Shown here: piece by piece, positions 48,787 to 57,075 of the stretch
Position numbering within the stretch: the first letter of the stretch is position 1
Layout of the letters: every line of letters starts with the position of its first letter
Assembly: GCA_947625675.1 (NCBI GenBank)
Contig: CANQPH010000014.1
Coordinates: forward strand, 1 to 62,170
Direction of reading: 5' to 3'
Source of the DNA: an uncultured Acetatifactor sp.
GTDB lineage: Bacteria > Bacillota > Clostridia > Lachnospirales > Lachnospiraceae
DNA length: 62,170 nucleotides
Notes under the pieces: generated by a model
Told to the model about the DNA's origin: nothing
Databases searched by the model: none
The model's input: the letters and a program-made list of their open reading frames with translations, nothing else
Program-made: the position numbers and the translations under genes

Positions 48787-51221
48787 AGCACCATCCCCTC
48801 CGTCAGGCCTTCCGCCACCCAGTAATAAGTATAGTCATAGCCTCCTGACACAAAGCTTTGGGCCCTCATTTGGCCGTTCTCGTCCGCCACCACTACGTAG
48901 GTCTTGCCCCGCCAGGACCAGACCGCATCCTTGGGCACCAGCACCACGTCCTTCATTTCCCTGACGGACGCTTCCACCTTGAACTGCATCCAGGAGTTCC
49001 AGTCGAACACGTTGGAGGAAAGGGCCGACATCTCTCCCGCCACTTCTCCGGGCACCCGGATAAAGGCGTATTCCGAGACGAGCGCCTTGCTCACCCCTTC
49101 CACGGACACGTTGGCCACTTTGCCGGGGACGCTCACCGCCTGCCCCGACCTGTCCTGATAGGATACCGTCACCTCGTTGCCGTAATGCAGCACTTGCCCC
49201 TGGTTTTCCACGATGACGTAGCAGTTGTCCTCCTGGGCGATCACGGCCATCAGATCATTTTTCCGCAAAATATCCTCTTCCAAATGTGTCGGCAGCTGCA
49301 CCACGATCCCGTCTCGATCGGCCACGATGGCCTGGGTGCCGAAATCCTTATTCATGGAAGCCAGTTCCTCTTCCACATCGGCGATTTCCTCCCGGCGAGC
49401 CTCGATGGCGTCCGCATTTTCTTCCTTGTTCTGCTGAATCAAATCATTCAGGCGCTCCTGCAGACGGTTCAGCCTGGTCTGGGTACGCTGCAAGAGCACA
49501 TCGTCCCTCTCCACCCGGACGGTGGCGATCACGTCCCCTTTATGTACATACTGATAGGACTCCACCTGATATTCCTGAAAATAAATCGTCCCATAGGTGA
49601 TGGGAACCGTCACCTGATAAGTGCGGGGATAATAGAAAAATCCGTTTCCGGTGAAGCTGCCGGTGAAATCCCCTTTTTCCAGGGTGACCCGTCCCGTGCC
49701 GGGGGCGATCGGTCCGGCTTCCTTCAAAAGCACTTCGTCCCCTTCCTCCAGACCGGAGCGGATTTCCGTATAGACCCCGTCATTCATTCCTATCGTCACC
49801 ACCGTTGGGACGGAATCCTCCCCTTCCCTGCGGGATACATAGTACTCCAGTCCGTTGGGAGTGATGGCGTCCGTGGGCACGGAAAGCACGTCTCTGCGGC
49901 TTTTCTTGACGAGCACGACCACGGCGAAATCCCCCACCTGCACTTCCTCGTCATCCTCTATTTCAAAGGTGGAATAAATCGTCTCCCCCTTGGAAGAAAG
50001 TCTGGTATATTCCGCACTGCTTATGGGAACGTTCTGGATTTCATGCCGCTTTCCATGAATGATGGCATAAATCTCTTCCGCCCCCCGCAAAGTGTACTGA
50101 TCCACGTATTCACATTTCAGGAGTTTATGGGAAAGATCGCCTACCGCAATGACCTTTTGATCCGCCGCCACCCGGTCGCCGTTCTCTATCATGCTGGCGG
50201 CCACCACCTCTCCTGCGGAAGACGCCCTCAGCAAATACTGCTCCCTTTGCTTCTGCAGTTTCTCCAGCTGCAAAAGCTGATACGCATGGTCCAGCTCATA
50301 GAGCTCCGTCCTCTGAGCAAGCTGCTGCCGGACGGTGTCGTTCTGATGGGCCAGGATGCGGTAATCCCCCTCCCACCGGTTGAACTCCGCCTCCCACTTC
50401 TCATACTCTTCCAGCCATTTTTCGTAAGCGGCGTCCTCGGAGCCGGAGGCATCAGAATTGCCGGAAGCGCCGGAGGCATCAGTCGCACCATCAACGCTCG
50501 GATTGCTGGATGCATCAGAAGCTCCGGCAGTCTCCGAATTATCAGCGGCGTCAGACGTACCAACGGCTGTGGAATTGCCGGTCGCATCGGCTGCATCGGA
50601 GCCTGCGGAATTGCCGGTCGCACCGGCTGCGTCCCCGCCGGAAACCTCCGGCACGTACTCCTCCGGTTCCATCTCGATCAAGTTCTGCACGATCTGCTCT
50701 AGCTGCTTGGCCTGACCTTCCGGCTCCACCAGGCTCTCTTCCGTATCCTGTTTATATTCCTGGAACTCTTCCTCCATGTCCTGGATCTTCTTTTCCAGAT
50801 CCTCAATGGATTGGTCAATCCCCTCCCGGTTCAGGCCGACGAGCACGGTTCCCTTCTGTACCGCATCCCCGGGGTAAGCTTCAAACTGCTCCAGAGTGCC
50901 GTTCACCTCAAAAGAATATTCCTCCACCTCCGGAAACACGGCGGCGGTGATCACCTGTGTGTCATAAAGATCCCGATAGGCTGCCGCTTCCCAGGTTTCC
51001 TCCAACAGCACGGGATCCAGCAGCTCCACCTCAGAAGGATCCTCCACCTGGCCGAACAAGTCCTCCCCGACGTCCTGCTTCTGAACGGCGGCCACCGCCC
51101 AATCGTCAAAGCCGCCCAGGCCAAAGGGCAGTTCCTGACCGCAGCCGGAAAAACACAGCGCCAGGATCAAAGGAATACACAGCATCCTGAGTTTCTTTTT
51201 TCCACCAAATCCATTCCTCAT
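48774..51221 (-). CDS. Membrane-fusion-type adaptor lipoprotein with two tandem adaptor units
   Basis: 815 residues from the ATG at 51221, which forms an ATGA overlap with the preceding adaptor. Lipobox CFSGC (Cys near 26). The first unit has a lipoyl-like GDAVQKGTVLVGL and coiled coil (about 95-320). It is interrupted at about 195-264 by a Ser/Ala/Asp/Gly tandem repeat (ATGNSAGSDAADATGNS type). The second unit repeats lipoyl-like KGDVIATVRV, a coiled coil (LNRLQERLNDLIQQ) and DRDGIVVQLPTHLEE. Normal MacA/YknX-like adaptors have one unit and about 350-450 residues. It links the permease to the outside. Confidence 0.85.
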   Translation of the reverse strand: MRNGFGGKKKLRMLCIPLILALCFSGCGQELPFGLGGFDDWAVAAVQKQDVGEDLFGQVEDPSEVELLDPVLLEETWEAAAYRDLYDTQVITAAVFPEVEEYSFEVNGTLEQFEAYPGDAVQKGTVLVGLNREGIDQSIEDLEKKIQDMEEEFQEYKQDTEESLVEPEGQAKQLEQIVQNLIEMEPEEYVPEVSGGDAAGATGNSAGSDAADATGNSTAVGTSDAADNSETAGASDASSNPSVDGATDASGASGNSDASGSEDAAYEKWLEEYEKWEAEFNRWEGDYRILAHQNDTVRQQLAQRTELYELDHAYQLLQLEKLQKQREQYLLRASSAGEVVAASMIENGDRVAADQKVIAVGDLSHKLLKCEYVDQYTLRGAEEIYAIIHGKRHEIQNVPISSAEYTRLSSKGETIYSTFEIEDDEEVQVGDFAVVVLVKKSRRDVLSVPTDAITPNGLEYYVSRREGEDSVPTVVTIGMNDGVYTEIRSGLEEGDEVLLKEAGPIAPGTGRVTLEKGDFTGSFTGNGFFYYPRTYQVTVPITYGTIYFQEYQVESYQYVHKGDVIATVRVERDDVLLQRTQTRLNRLQERLNDLIQQNKEENADAIEARREEIADVEEELASMNKDFGTQAIVADRDGIVVQLPTHLEEDILRKNDLMAVIAQEDNCYVIVENQGQVLHYGNEVTVSYQDRSGQAVSVPGKVANVSVEGVSKALVSEYAFIRVPGEVAGEMSALSSNVFDWNSWMQFKVEASVREMKDVVLVPKDAVWSWRGKTYVVVADENGQMRAQSFVSGGYDYTYYWVAEGLTEGMVLCLK

Positions 51222-52387
51222 CGCAGTATGACCCTCTCTCCTTCCGACAGTCCGGAAATGATCTCCACGCCGTTGTCCCCGTAAAGCCCCGTTTCCACCC
51301 ATCTGATCTCCCGCATTCCATCCTCGCTCAGGCAATAAACGAAGGATTTCTCATCCGCCTTGTGCACGGCCCGGTGAGGAACGTAGACCACGTCTTTGCT
51401 TTCGTCCATGACCACGTTGATGTATCCCGCAGTCCCCATTTCCACCGTGAGACCGTATTCATCGGCGAAAACGAACATCAGGCGGCCTTCCGTCTCCCAG
51501 TCCTCCATTTGATAAGGCAGGAGCTGATAGCTTCCCCTTGTGCCGCCCATGGTGATCTCCATATTTACAGGCACTCCTTCCTGAAAAAGAGGAGCCTTGC
51601 TCATGTCATATACCGCAAAAAGGCACTCCGAACCGTCCACGATCCGTATGATCGTTTCGTCCCTGACGGAGGTAGAGCCTTCCAGATTCGTCTCCACCCA
51701 TTTCACGGTGCCGTTGATCTCCGCATATACCAGGCTGGTGGCCGCTTCCTTTTGCAGCTTTTCCAGCTCCAGGGTGTCCAGGGCGATGGCGTCCTCGTAA
51801 TCCTCCCGCTGATAGCGATATCGCTGCTGGATGGACTGGATGGACTCGTCCCGGGCCTTTGTCTCTTGTTCGGACTGGCCGGAACGATAGATGTACTGCA
51901 GCCAGAGAGTGGAGAGCTCGTAATTCTCATTCAGTTTGCTGTGCTCCAAAAGCGTCTGGTTCCGGGCGATCTGGTATTTCAGTTCATCGATCCTGTCACT
52001 GATGCCATCGTCCCCCAACCGGGCCAGAACCTGTCCTTTCTGCACCTCGTCGTCCTGATTGACATAAACCTCGGATACCCGTTTCCCGCTGACGGAAAAG
52101 CTCACTTCCTGCTCCACCAGCTGCTCGTAGGTGCAGCGGATTTCCTGGGTCAGCGTCACGTCCCCTCTTTCCGCCAGGGCCAGGACGTAAGCGTTCTTCT
52201 CCTCCTCCTGATCCACGACGATCAGATCCTCCGGCTCTTCCTCCGGAGCGCAGCCGGACAGCAGAACCGCCAGCAATACGCCGACCGCCGCAAACACGCC
52301 GCATCTCCCCTTCAGGAAGCGAAGGCGGCCATTCTTCCATTGAACCGGCTCTTTTCCGTCCGTCCCAACCAAACCTCTGTACAACAT
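51218..52387 (-). CDS. Membrane-fusion-type adaptor lipoprotein
   Basis: 389 residues from the ATG at 52387 (AGGAGG upstream). A transmembrane or lipoprotein signal near 32-49 ends in LLSGC. Then come the lipoyl-like halves (DDEVQKGQVLARLG and LVYAEINGTVKWVE), a coiled coil between (about 130-210) and a C-terminal beta-barrel ending GLSEGERVIL. It is the first of two adaptors of the ABC exporter, coupled to the second by a 4-bp overlap. Confidence 0.87.
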   Translation of the reverse strand: MLYRGLVGTDGKEPVQWKNGRLRFLKGRCGVFAAVGVLLAVLLSGCAPEEEPEDLIVVDQEEEKNAYVLALAERGDVTLTQEIRCTYEQLVEQEVSFSVSGKRVSEVYVNQDDEVQKGQVLARLGDDGISDRIDELKYQIARNQTLLEHSKLNENYELSTLWLQYIYRSGQSEQETKARDESIQSIQQRYRYQREDYEDAIALDTLELEKLQKEAATSLVYAEINGTVKWVETNLEGSTSVRDETIIRIVDGSECLFAVYDMSKAPLFQEGVPVNMEITMGGTRGSYQLLPYQMEDWETEGRLMFVFADEYGLTVEMGTAGYINVVMDESKDVVYVPHRAVHKADEKSFVYCLSEDGMREIRWVETGLYGDNGVEIISGLSEGERVILR

Positions 52388-52425
52388 GAATCCTCCTGTC
52401 CGTCCGCCCAAAATTGGGCCGCCCC

Positions 52426-53010
52426 CTATTTCTTTTTTCCTCCCGTAGGCCTGTAGCCTGGCACGGGTCTGCCGCCTGGCATCGGTCTCCCTGGGATTGC
52501 TCCGCCGCCGGACCCGGGTCTGCCTGGAGCCTTTCCGCCGCCTGCAGACGATCTCCCCGGGATTGCTCCGCCGCTAGGACCTCCCCCACGCAGGTCGGCC
52601 AGGGAGTAGCACTTCCCGTCCCGGTCAAAAAACAGGCTGGGATCGATCCCTTCCGCTCCCCGGATATAATGAGGTTCCGACCAGGGGCCCGCCGGATCCC
52701 GGGCCGTGACGATGAAGTTGCCGCCGAAGGTCACATTGGTGCAGATCACGTAATAAGTGCCGTCATGGTAACGGATGGAAGGAGCGAACAGCCCCTGGGA
52801 ATGCCCCGCCCCCTTCAGGGGAAGCTGAGAAATCCTCTCGCAGGCGTTGCCGATCTGCTCCCAATGGGCCAGATCCTTGCTGTGCATAATAGGAAGACCC
52901 GGAAAATAGGCGAAGGTGGAATTCACCAGATAAAAATCCTCTCCCACGCCGCAGATGGAAGGATCCGGGTAGAAACCGGACATAATTGGGTTGTGCGCTG
53001 TGACTGACAT
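52426..53010 (-). CDS. Truncated GH43 with Gly/Pro-rich tail
   Basis: 194 residues from the ATG at 53010 (AGGAGG 6 nt upstream). The first 130 residues are the start of a GH43 beta-xylosidase/arabinofuranosidase: base Asp in GFYPDPSIC and the second Asp in GIDPSLFFDRDGKCY. The propeller then stops and about 60 residues of GGAIPGRPMPGG-like repeats follow. The general acid Glu and most blades are missing, so it is probably inactive. It is 38 bp before the adaptor gene and may be translated as the leader gene of that operon. Confidence 0.75.
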   Translation of the reverse strand: MSVTAHNPIMSGFYPDPSICGVGEDFYLVNSTFAYFPGLPIMHSKDLAHWEQIGNACERISQLPLKGAGHSQGLFAPSIRYHDGTYYVICTNVTFGGNFIVTARDPAGPWSEPHYIRGAEGIDPSLFFDRDGKCYSLADLRGGGPSGGAIPGRSSAGGGKAPGRPGSGGGAIPGRPMPGGRPVPGYRPTGGKKK

Positions 53011-53028
53011 CACTGTCCTCCTGGAAAA

Positions 53029-53057
53029 ATTTTATGCTTTTTTCGTATAAATGTAAA
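53029..53057 (-). promoter_or_regulatory. Promoter of the truncated GH43/ABC exporter unit
   Basis: Minus strand: -35 TTTACA (53057-53052), 17-bp spacer, -10 TAAAAT (53034-53029). It follows the terminator of the upstream sugar ABC operon, so it could start the long leftward series to 37.9 kb. Confidence 0.45.
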
Positions 53058-53105
53058 GTAAATTTCAAGTTGTAAAGCAAGGTTCAAATTATAAGACAAA
53101 TATTT

Positions 53106-53142
53106 AAAAAAAAGGGGAGGGACAAAAATACCGCCCCTCCCC
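53106..53142 (-). terminator. Rho-independent terminator of the second sugar ABC operon
   Basis: Stem GGGGAGGG (53114-53121) with CCCTCCCC (53135-53142), followed on the minus strand by eight T. It lies about 37 bp after the solute-binding protein stop. Confidence 0.9.
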
Positions 53143-53178
53143 TATAAGCTTATCTGTCATGCCAGAGTGCTTATCTGA

Positions 53179-54747
53179 TTATTCCGCTGCCTCCTCCGTG
53201 GATGGCTCTTCCTCAGTGGATGGCTCTTCCTCAGTGGCGACGCCGTTGGCCTTGTCGATGTAGGACTGCCAGGTGTTCCTGATGGCTTCCGCCTGCTGTG
53301 CAGGAGTGTTCTCATCGCTGAATTTCCAAAGCAGTTCATTACCAAGATCGATGCCGCCCACATAGGTGTGATAAGCAACGCAGCTGTTCTGGGTCAGTCT
53401 CGTGATCGTATACTTTACGGATTCCTCATCGCGGAAGGAACTGTAGTAACCGTTGATCATCACGTTCTCATCTTCGTGGCCGGGCACGGGCTCGGTGTAC
53501 AGATCATAAGCGAAAGCGATCTTCCAGGCCTTGTCAGCATCGTAGCAGGCAGGAATGACATACTGGTTGTTGTTCTCGGCATTGGTGTAATCGGAAGCGG
53601 CGGGTCCCATCGGGAAGCACACGAATCCGAAGTCGTCCTGCATGCGGCTGAACTTCGCAGAACCGTCATAATCCGGTCCCACGTAAGCGCCAGCGTTGTA
53701 AGCTTCGTCAGCCATGAAAGCAGCTTCGCCGTTAATGAATCCGGTGTAGCAGTAATCCCACTCAGCGCCTTCCGGATCGGGCTTACGGTACTTGGTCAGC
53801 ATCTCTCTCGCCCAGTTCAGAGCATCCAGAGTCTCGTTGCTCTCCAGGTTGTTGTAGAAGGTGCCGTCCGGGTTCTTGCCAATGTAAGAACCGTTGTTGG
53901 AGAACACGGCCTGAGTATAGAAAGGATCATTGAAGGTCATGATAGGCCAGCGGTCAATGGTACCGTCGTTGTCGGTATCCGCATAGATCTGCTCGCAGAG
54001 CTCTTCGAACTTATCCCAGGTCCACTCCATGTTTTCCTGATAAGTATAGAGGTCGTTGGGCTCGATGCCGGCCTCTCTCAGCAGTCTCTTGTTGAAGAAC
54101 ATACCTCCTCTGGGCTCGGAAACATCGCCTCTCATGCCGTAGATCTTGCCGTCAATGGTCATCAGCTGGGTAGTGGTGTCAAGCCACTTGTCCTCGGAGA
54201 AATCCAGGCAATCCAGGGTGGACAGGTCATACATCAGACCGTTCTTCATTTCCTGGATCAGCTCGGCGCCGTTCCAAAGTGCGAATACATAGTACTCATC
54301 GCCGCCGCTGGTGGCATAGTTCACGAAATCGGTATGCACGTCGCCCCATCCGCTGATGGTCATGCTCTTGATCGTGAAGTTGTAGGTCTCCTGAATCCAG
54401 TCCAGATATTCCTGTCGGGCTTCTTCCAAAGCGTTCTTGGGCTCTGACGGAGTTCCGTCTCCGGAGAACCAGTCGCGGACGATGACTTCGATTCCGCCCA
54501 GGTCATACACGTTGCCGTTCTCATCGGTTCTCACCGTGTACTTGCTGACTTCTTCCTCGGTGGAAGGGGTGGATTCCTCGCCGCCGGCAGCCTCTGAGCT
54601 GGGGGTATTCTCTGCGGAGCTGCTCTCAGGAGCGGGAGCGCTGCTGCTGCCTTCGCCGCCGCCGTTGCCGCCGCAGCCGACCATGCTGATCGCCATCGTG
54701 GCCGCCAGAGCGGCTGCCATTACTTTGGTCATTTCTTTTCGTTTCAT
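53179..54747 (-). CDS. Sugar ABC transporter substrate-binding lipoprotein
   Basis: 522 residues from the ATG at 54747 (AGGAGG 6 nt upstream). Lipobox SMVGC (Cys near 24), then a Gly/Ser/Glu-rich linker. Family-1 binding fold with LMYDLSTLDCLDFSED, YGMRGDVSEPRGGMFFNKRL, DALNWAREMLTKYRKP and EAAFMADEAYN. The C-terminus ends in a short Glu/Pro/Ser repeat (TEEEPSTEEEPSTEE). Partner of the two permeases upstream. The separation from them by structured DNA (54841-55116) and its own TATAAT box suggest higher expression. Confidence 0.92.
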   Translation of the reverse strand: MKRKEMTKVMAAALAATMAISMVGCGGNGGGEGSSSAPAPESSSAENTPSSEAAGGEESTPSTEEEVSKYTVRTDENGNVYDLGGIEVIVRDWFSGDGTPSEPKNALEEARQEYLDWIQETYNFTIKSMTISGWGDVHTDFVNYATSGGDEYYVFALWNGAELIQEMKNGLMYDLSTLDCLDFSEDKWLDTTTQLMTIDGKIYGMRGDVSEPRGGMFFNKRLLREAGIEPNDLYTYQENMEWTWDKFEELCEQIYADTDNDGTIDRWPIMTFNDPFYTQAVFSNNGSYIGKNPDGTFYNNLESNETLDALNWAREMLTKYRKPDPEGAEWDYCYTGFINGEAAFMADEAYNAGAYVGPDYDGSAKFSRMQDDFGFVCFPMGPAASDYTNAENNNQYVIPACYDADKAWKIAFAYDLYTEPVPGHEDENVMINGYYSSFRDEESVKYTITRLTQNSCVAYHTYVGGIDLGNELLWKFSDENTPAQQAEAIRNTWQSYIDKANGVATEEEPSTEEEPSTEEAAE

Positions 54748-54840
54748 TTTAATCCTCCTTATGGAATTTATTATATTGTCCCGGCTCCTTACAGCAGGCA
54801 TGACAGTGCAGGATATCGGGGAGATACCGTATAAAAGTTT

Positions 54841-54983
54841 GCTACGTTCAGCGAACGCCCATTCGCTGAACCTCTTCCAGCCACGTTCAGCGAACGCCCA
54901 TTCGCTGAACTTCTTCCAGCCACGTTCAGCGAACGCCCATTCGCTGAACTTCTTCCAGCTACGTTCAGCGAACGCCCATTCGC
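54841..54983. repeat. 39-bp tandem hairpin repeat, 3.7 copies
   Basis: Units start at 54841, 54880, 54919 and 54958. Each contains a perfect 10-bp stem GTTCAGCGAA/TTCGCTGAAC around a 6-base loop. There are no unique spacers, so it is not CRISPR. It lies between the permease and binding-protein genes and would form a row of RNA hairpins. The last copy runs directly into the structured stretch at 54982-55116. Confidence 0.9.
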
Positions 54984-55116
54984 AAGGCCGCGCCTGCGGC
55001 GCTCTCCGCTGCTTCGCAGCTGCCCTTGCTCATAAGCGGGCGTTCCCTCAGCCGGCCCGTCTGACGGAAAATTCGTGCGAGCACGATTTTCCGCAGCCCG
55101 TGCCGGCTGGCTGAAC
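54982..55116. other. Multi-hairpin intergenic element (three-way junction plus nested stems)
   Basis: GCAAGG (54982-54987) pairs with CCTTGC (55024-55029) and encloses two 5-bp hairpins (54990-55002 and 55008-55020), a three-way junction. Next, CAGCCGGC (55049-55056) pairs with GCCGGCTG (55102-55109) and encloses CGGAAAAT/ATTTTCCG (55065-55072 with 55086-55093). No open frame or promoter explains it. It could stabilise or process the operon mRNA. Confidence 0.6.
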
Positions 55117-55123
55117 TGGTAAG

Positions 55124-56131
55124 TTACATCTTTATCCCGGAGCTGCTCAGGCTCTCTACGAAGCCCTTCTGGGCGAAGAGGTAGAGGACCAGCAGGGGAG
55201 TGATCACCATCAGGGTGCCTGTGGCGATGATACAGTTGGTATAACCGACGGAAGCGCCGCCCTGTACCTGGAGGACTTCCTTGTAGTAGGTTCCCACCTG
55301 GTCGCCCAGCCTCTGCAGGCTCGTGGACAGAAGCTTGATATTCCCCAGGAACATGGAGGAATAGAAACCGTCCGTCCATTGCCACACGAAGGCGAAGAGG
55401 AAACAGGAGGTCAGGATGGGCTTGGCATCCGGCAGCATGATGCGCAGGAATGTCTTCAGAGTGCCGCAGCCGTCCACGTAGGCCGCCTCTTCCAGATCAA
55501 AAGGAATGTTGCGGAAGTACTGGCGGATCAGGAAGATATACAGTCCGTTCTTCAGACCCATGCAGCCTGCGCTCATCAGGTAATAGGGAACCACGGAGCT
55601 TCTCAGGTTCAGCGTGGATCCCGTGAGCAGCTTGAAGATACCCAGGATGTCGAAGAACCGGAAATGCAGATGCAGGGAGGTGGCGATGGTCTGAGGCGGA
55701 ACCACGATCACCAGCAGCACGCAGGCGAACCAGAAGCCTTTAAGAGGGAACTTGAATCTGGCGAAGCCGTATCCCACCAGGGTGCATACTGCGATCTGCA
55801 GGAGTGCGATGGTCAGGGAAATGAGCAGGGTGTTGCCAAAGGTTTTGGCGTAATCCATACACATCGCCGCCAGCTGGTAATTGATGGCCGTGACGTGCCT
55901 CGGCACGTTGACAACCAGGGGATCATACAGATCGCCCTCCCGCATGATGCTGATCAGGACCTTGTTCAAAATGGGCTGCAGGATCAGGAAGCACAGGCCG
56001 AAGAGAAGGATCGCCCGGACGATCCGGATCCCGATATCCATCGCAGTCTTTTTCAGCAGATAACCTTCCGACTTGCGGTTGCGTTCCCAGAAATCATTTT
56101 CTTTTCTCGTTTTAGTCGCCGCTTTATTCAT
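55124..56131 (-). CDS. Sugar ABC transporter permease, CUT1
   Basis: 335 residues with six transmembrane segments. EAA loop EEAAYVDGCGTLKTFLRIML near 220. A long charged N-terminus (NKAATKTRKENDFWERNRK) precedes TM1. Overlaps the partner permease by 8 bp. Part of the second sugar importer, which like the first has no ATPase of its own here. Confidence 0.92.
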   Translation of the reverse strand: MNKAATKTRKENDFWERNRKSEGYLLKKTAMDIGIRIVRAILLFGLCFLILQPILNKVLISIMREGDLYDPLVVNVPRHVTAINYQLAAMCMDYAKTFGNTLLISLTIALLQIAVCTLVGYGFARFKFPLKGFWFACVLLVIVVPPQTIATSLHLHFRFFDILGIFKLLTGSTLNLRSSVVPYYLMSAGCMGLKNGLYIFLIRQYFRNIPFDLEEAAYVDGCGTLKTFLRIMLPDAKPILTSCFLFAFVWQWTDGFYSSMFLGNIKLLSTSLQRLGDQVGTYYKEVLQVQGGASVGYTNCIIATGTLMVITPLLVLYLFAQKGFVESLSSSGIKM

Positions 56132-57041
56132 AGTAATACACCACCTTTGACAGGAGTAAGGAGCTTATACCGATGATTACGATTACCACGGCGAAGTAGA
56201 TCCAGGCCATGGCGGAGGCAAATCCGTAGTCCATAAACAGCGTCATCTGCTGGTTGATCATATCCATCACTTCGCTGTCGGAACGCATACAGAAGTCAAC
56301 GATCGTATAAACCAGGTTCACCAGGAGCATGGGGCTGATCATGGGGAAGGTGATCTTCCAAAGGCTTTCCCAGGAAGTACAGCCCTCGATGGCGGCCGCC
56401 TCGTACATGCTGTCGGAAATGGTTTGGAGGCCGGACAGGTAGATCAGGATCTGGATGCCCGAAGTGATGGCGATGTCATAGATGCCGTTCACCACGTCGA
56501 ACACCGTCTCGAAGAGTCTGGTCACCGTACTGTTGCCGCTGCTGGCGGTCTCCAGGATGTGCTGGATGACCAGGGTGATGCTGGTGTCATTGGCGTTCTC
56601 CTGGATGGTCTCCTGGAGGCCGGACAACAGTGCGTTGTCATATTCCACGCCCAGGATGACGCCGGAGGAGAGGATCACCGGGAGGAAGAATACCGCCCTC
56701 ACGAAAGCCCTCCCTTTGAACTTCTGATTCAGGATCAGAGCCACGAAGAAACTGAACACCATGACCGCCAGGGTATTCACCCCGAGCTTTTCTATCTCTT
56801 CCACCAGAAGTCTGACGAAATCCGGGTCGATGACAAAAGCTCTTTTATAATTCTCAATTCCCCAGAAAACTGATTTGAAACCTTCGGGACTGATCTTCAC
56901 ATCGCTCAGGCTCATCTGCAGAGACTGGAAAAGGGGCTGTACCATAAATACCAGAAAGCCTATGATAAACGGCAAGATGAACAAATACCCGGATATGGCT
57001 TTTCGTTTCTGAAGACCCGCTAATTTCTTCTGCTTCTTCAT
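56124..57041 (-). CDS. Sugar ABC transporter permease, CUT1
   Basis: About 305 residues from the ATG at 57041, which has AAGGA 8 nt upstream; an ATG at 57050 is possible. Six transmembrane segments, EAA loop EAAAIEGCTSWESLWKITFP. The segment between TM2 and TM4 is longer than usual (LLSGLQETIQENANDTSITL and following, about 60 extra residues), a loop not seen in the 27102 permease. Confidence 0.9.
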   Translation of the reverse strand: MKKQKKLAGLQKRKAISGYLFILPFIIGFLVFMVQPLFQSLQMSLSDVKISPEGFKSVFWGIENYKRAFVIDPDFVRLLVEEIEKLGVNTLAVMVFSFFVALILNQKFKGRAFVRAVFFLPVILSSGVILGVEYDNALLSGLQETIQENANDTSITLVIQHILETASSGNSTVTRLFETVFDVVNGIYDIAITSGIQILIYLSGLQTISDSMYEAAAIEGCTSWESLWKITFPMISPMLLVNLVYTIVDFCMRSDSEVMDMINQQMTLFMDYGFASAMAWIYFAVVIVIIGISSLLLSKVVYYYE

Positions 57042-57075
57042 ATTTTTCATCCTTTCCTTTCTCTATTCTTCTGGT

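Noticed and set aside
54841..54983. CRISPR-like array
   Set aside because: The 39-bp units are directly adjacent with no variable spacers and no cas genes nearby.
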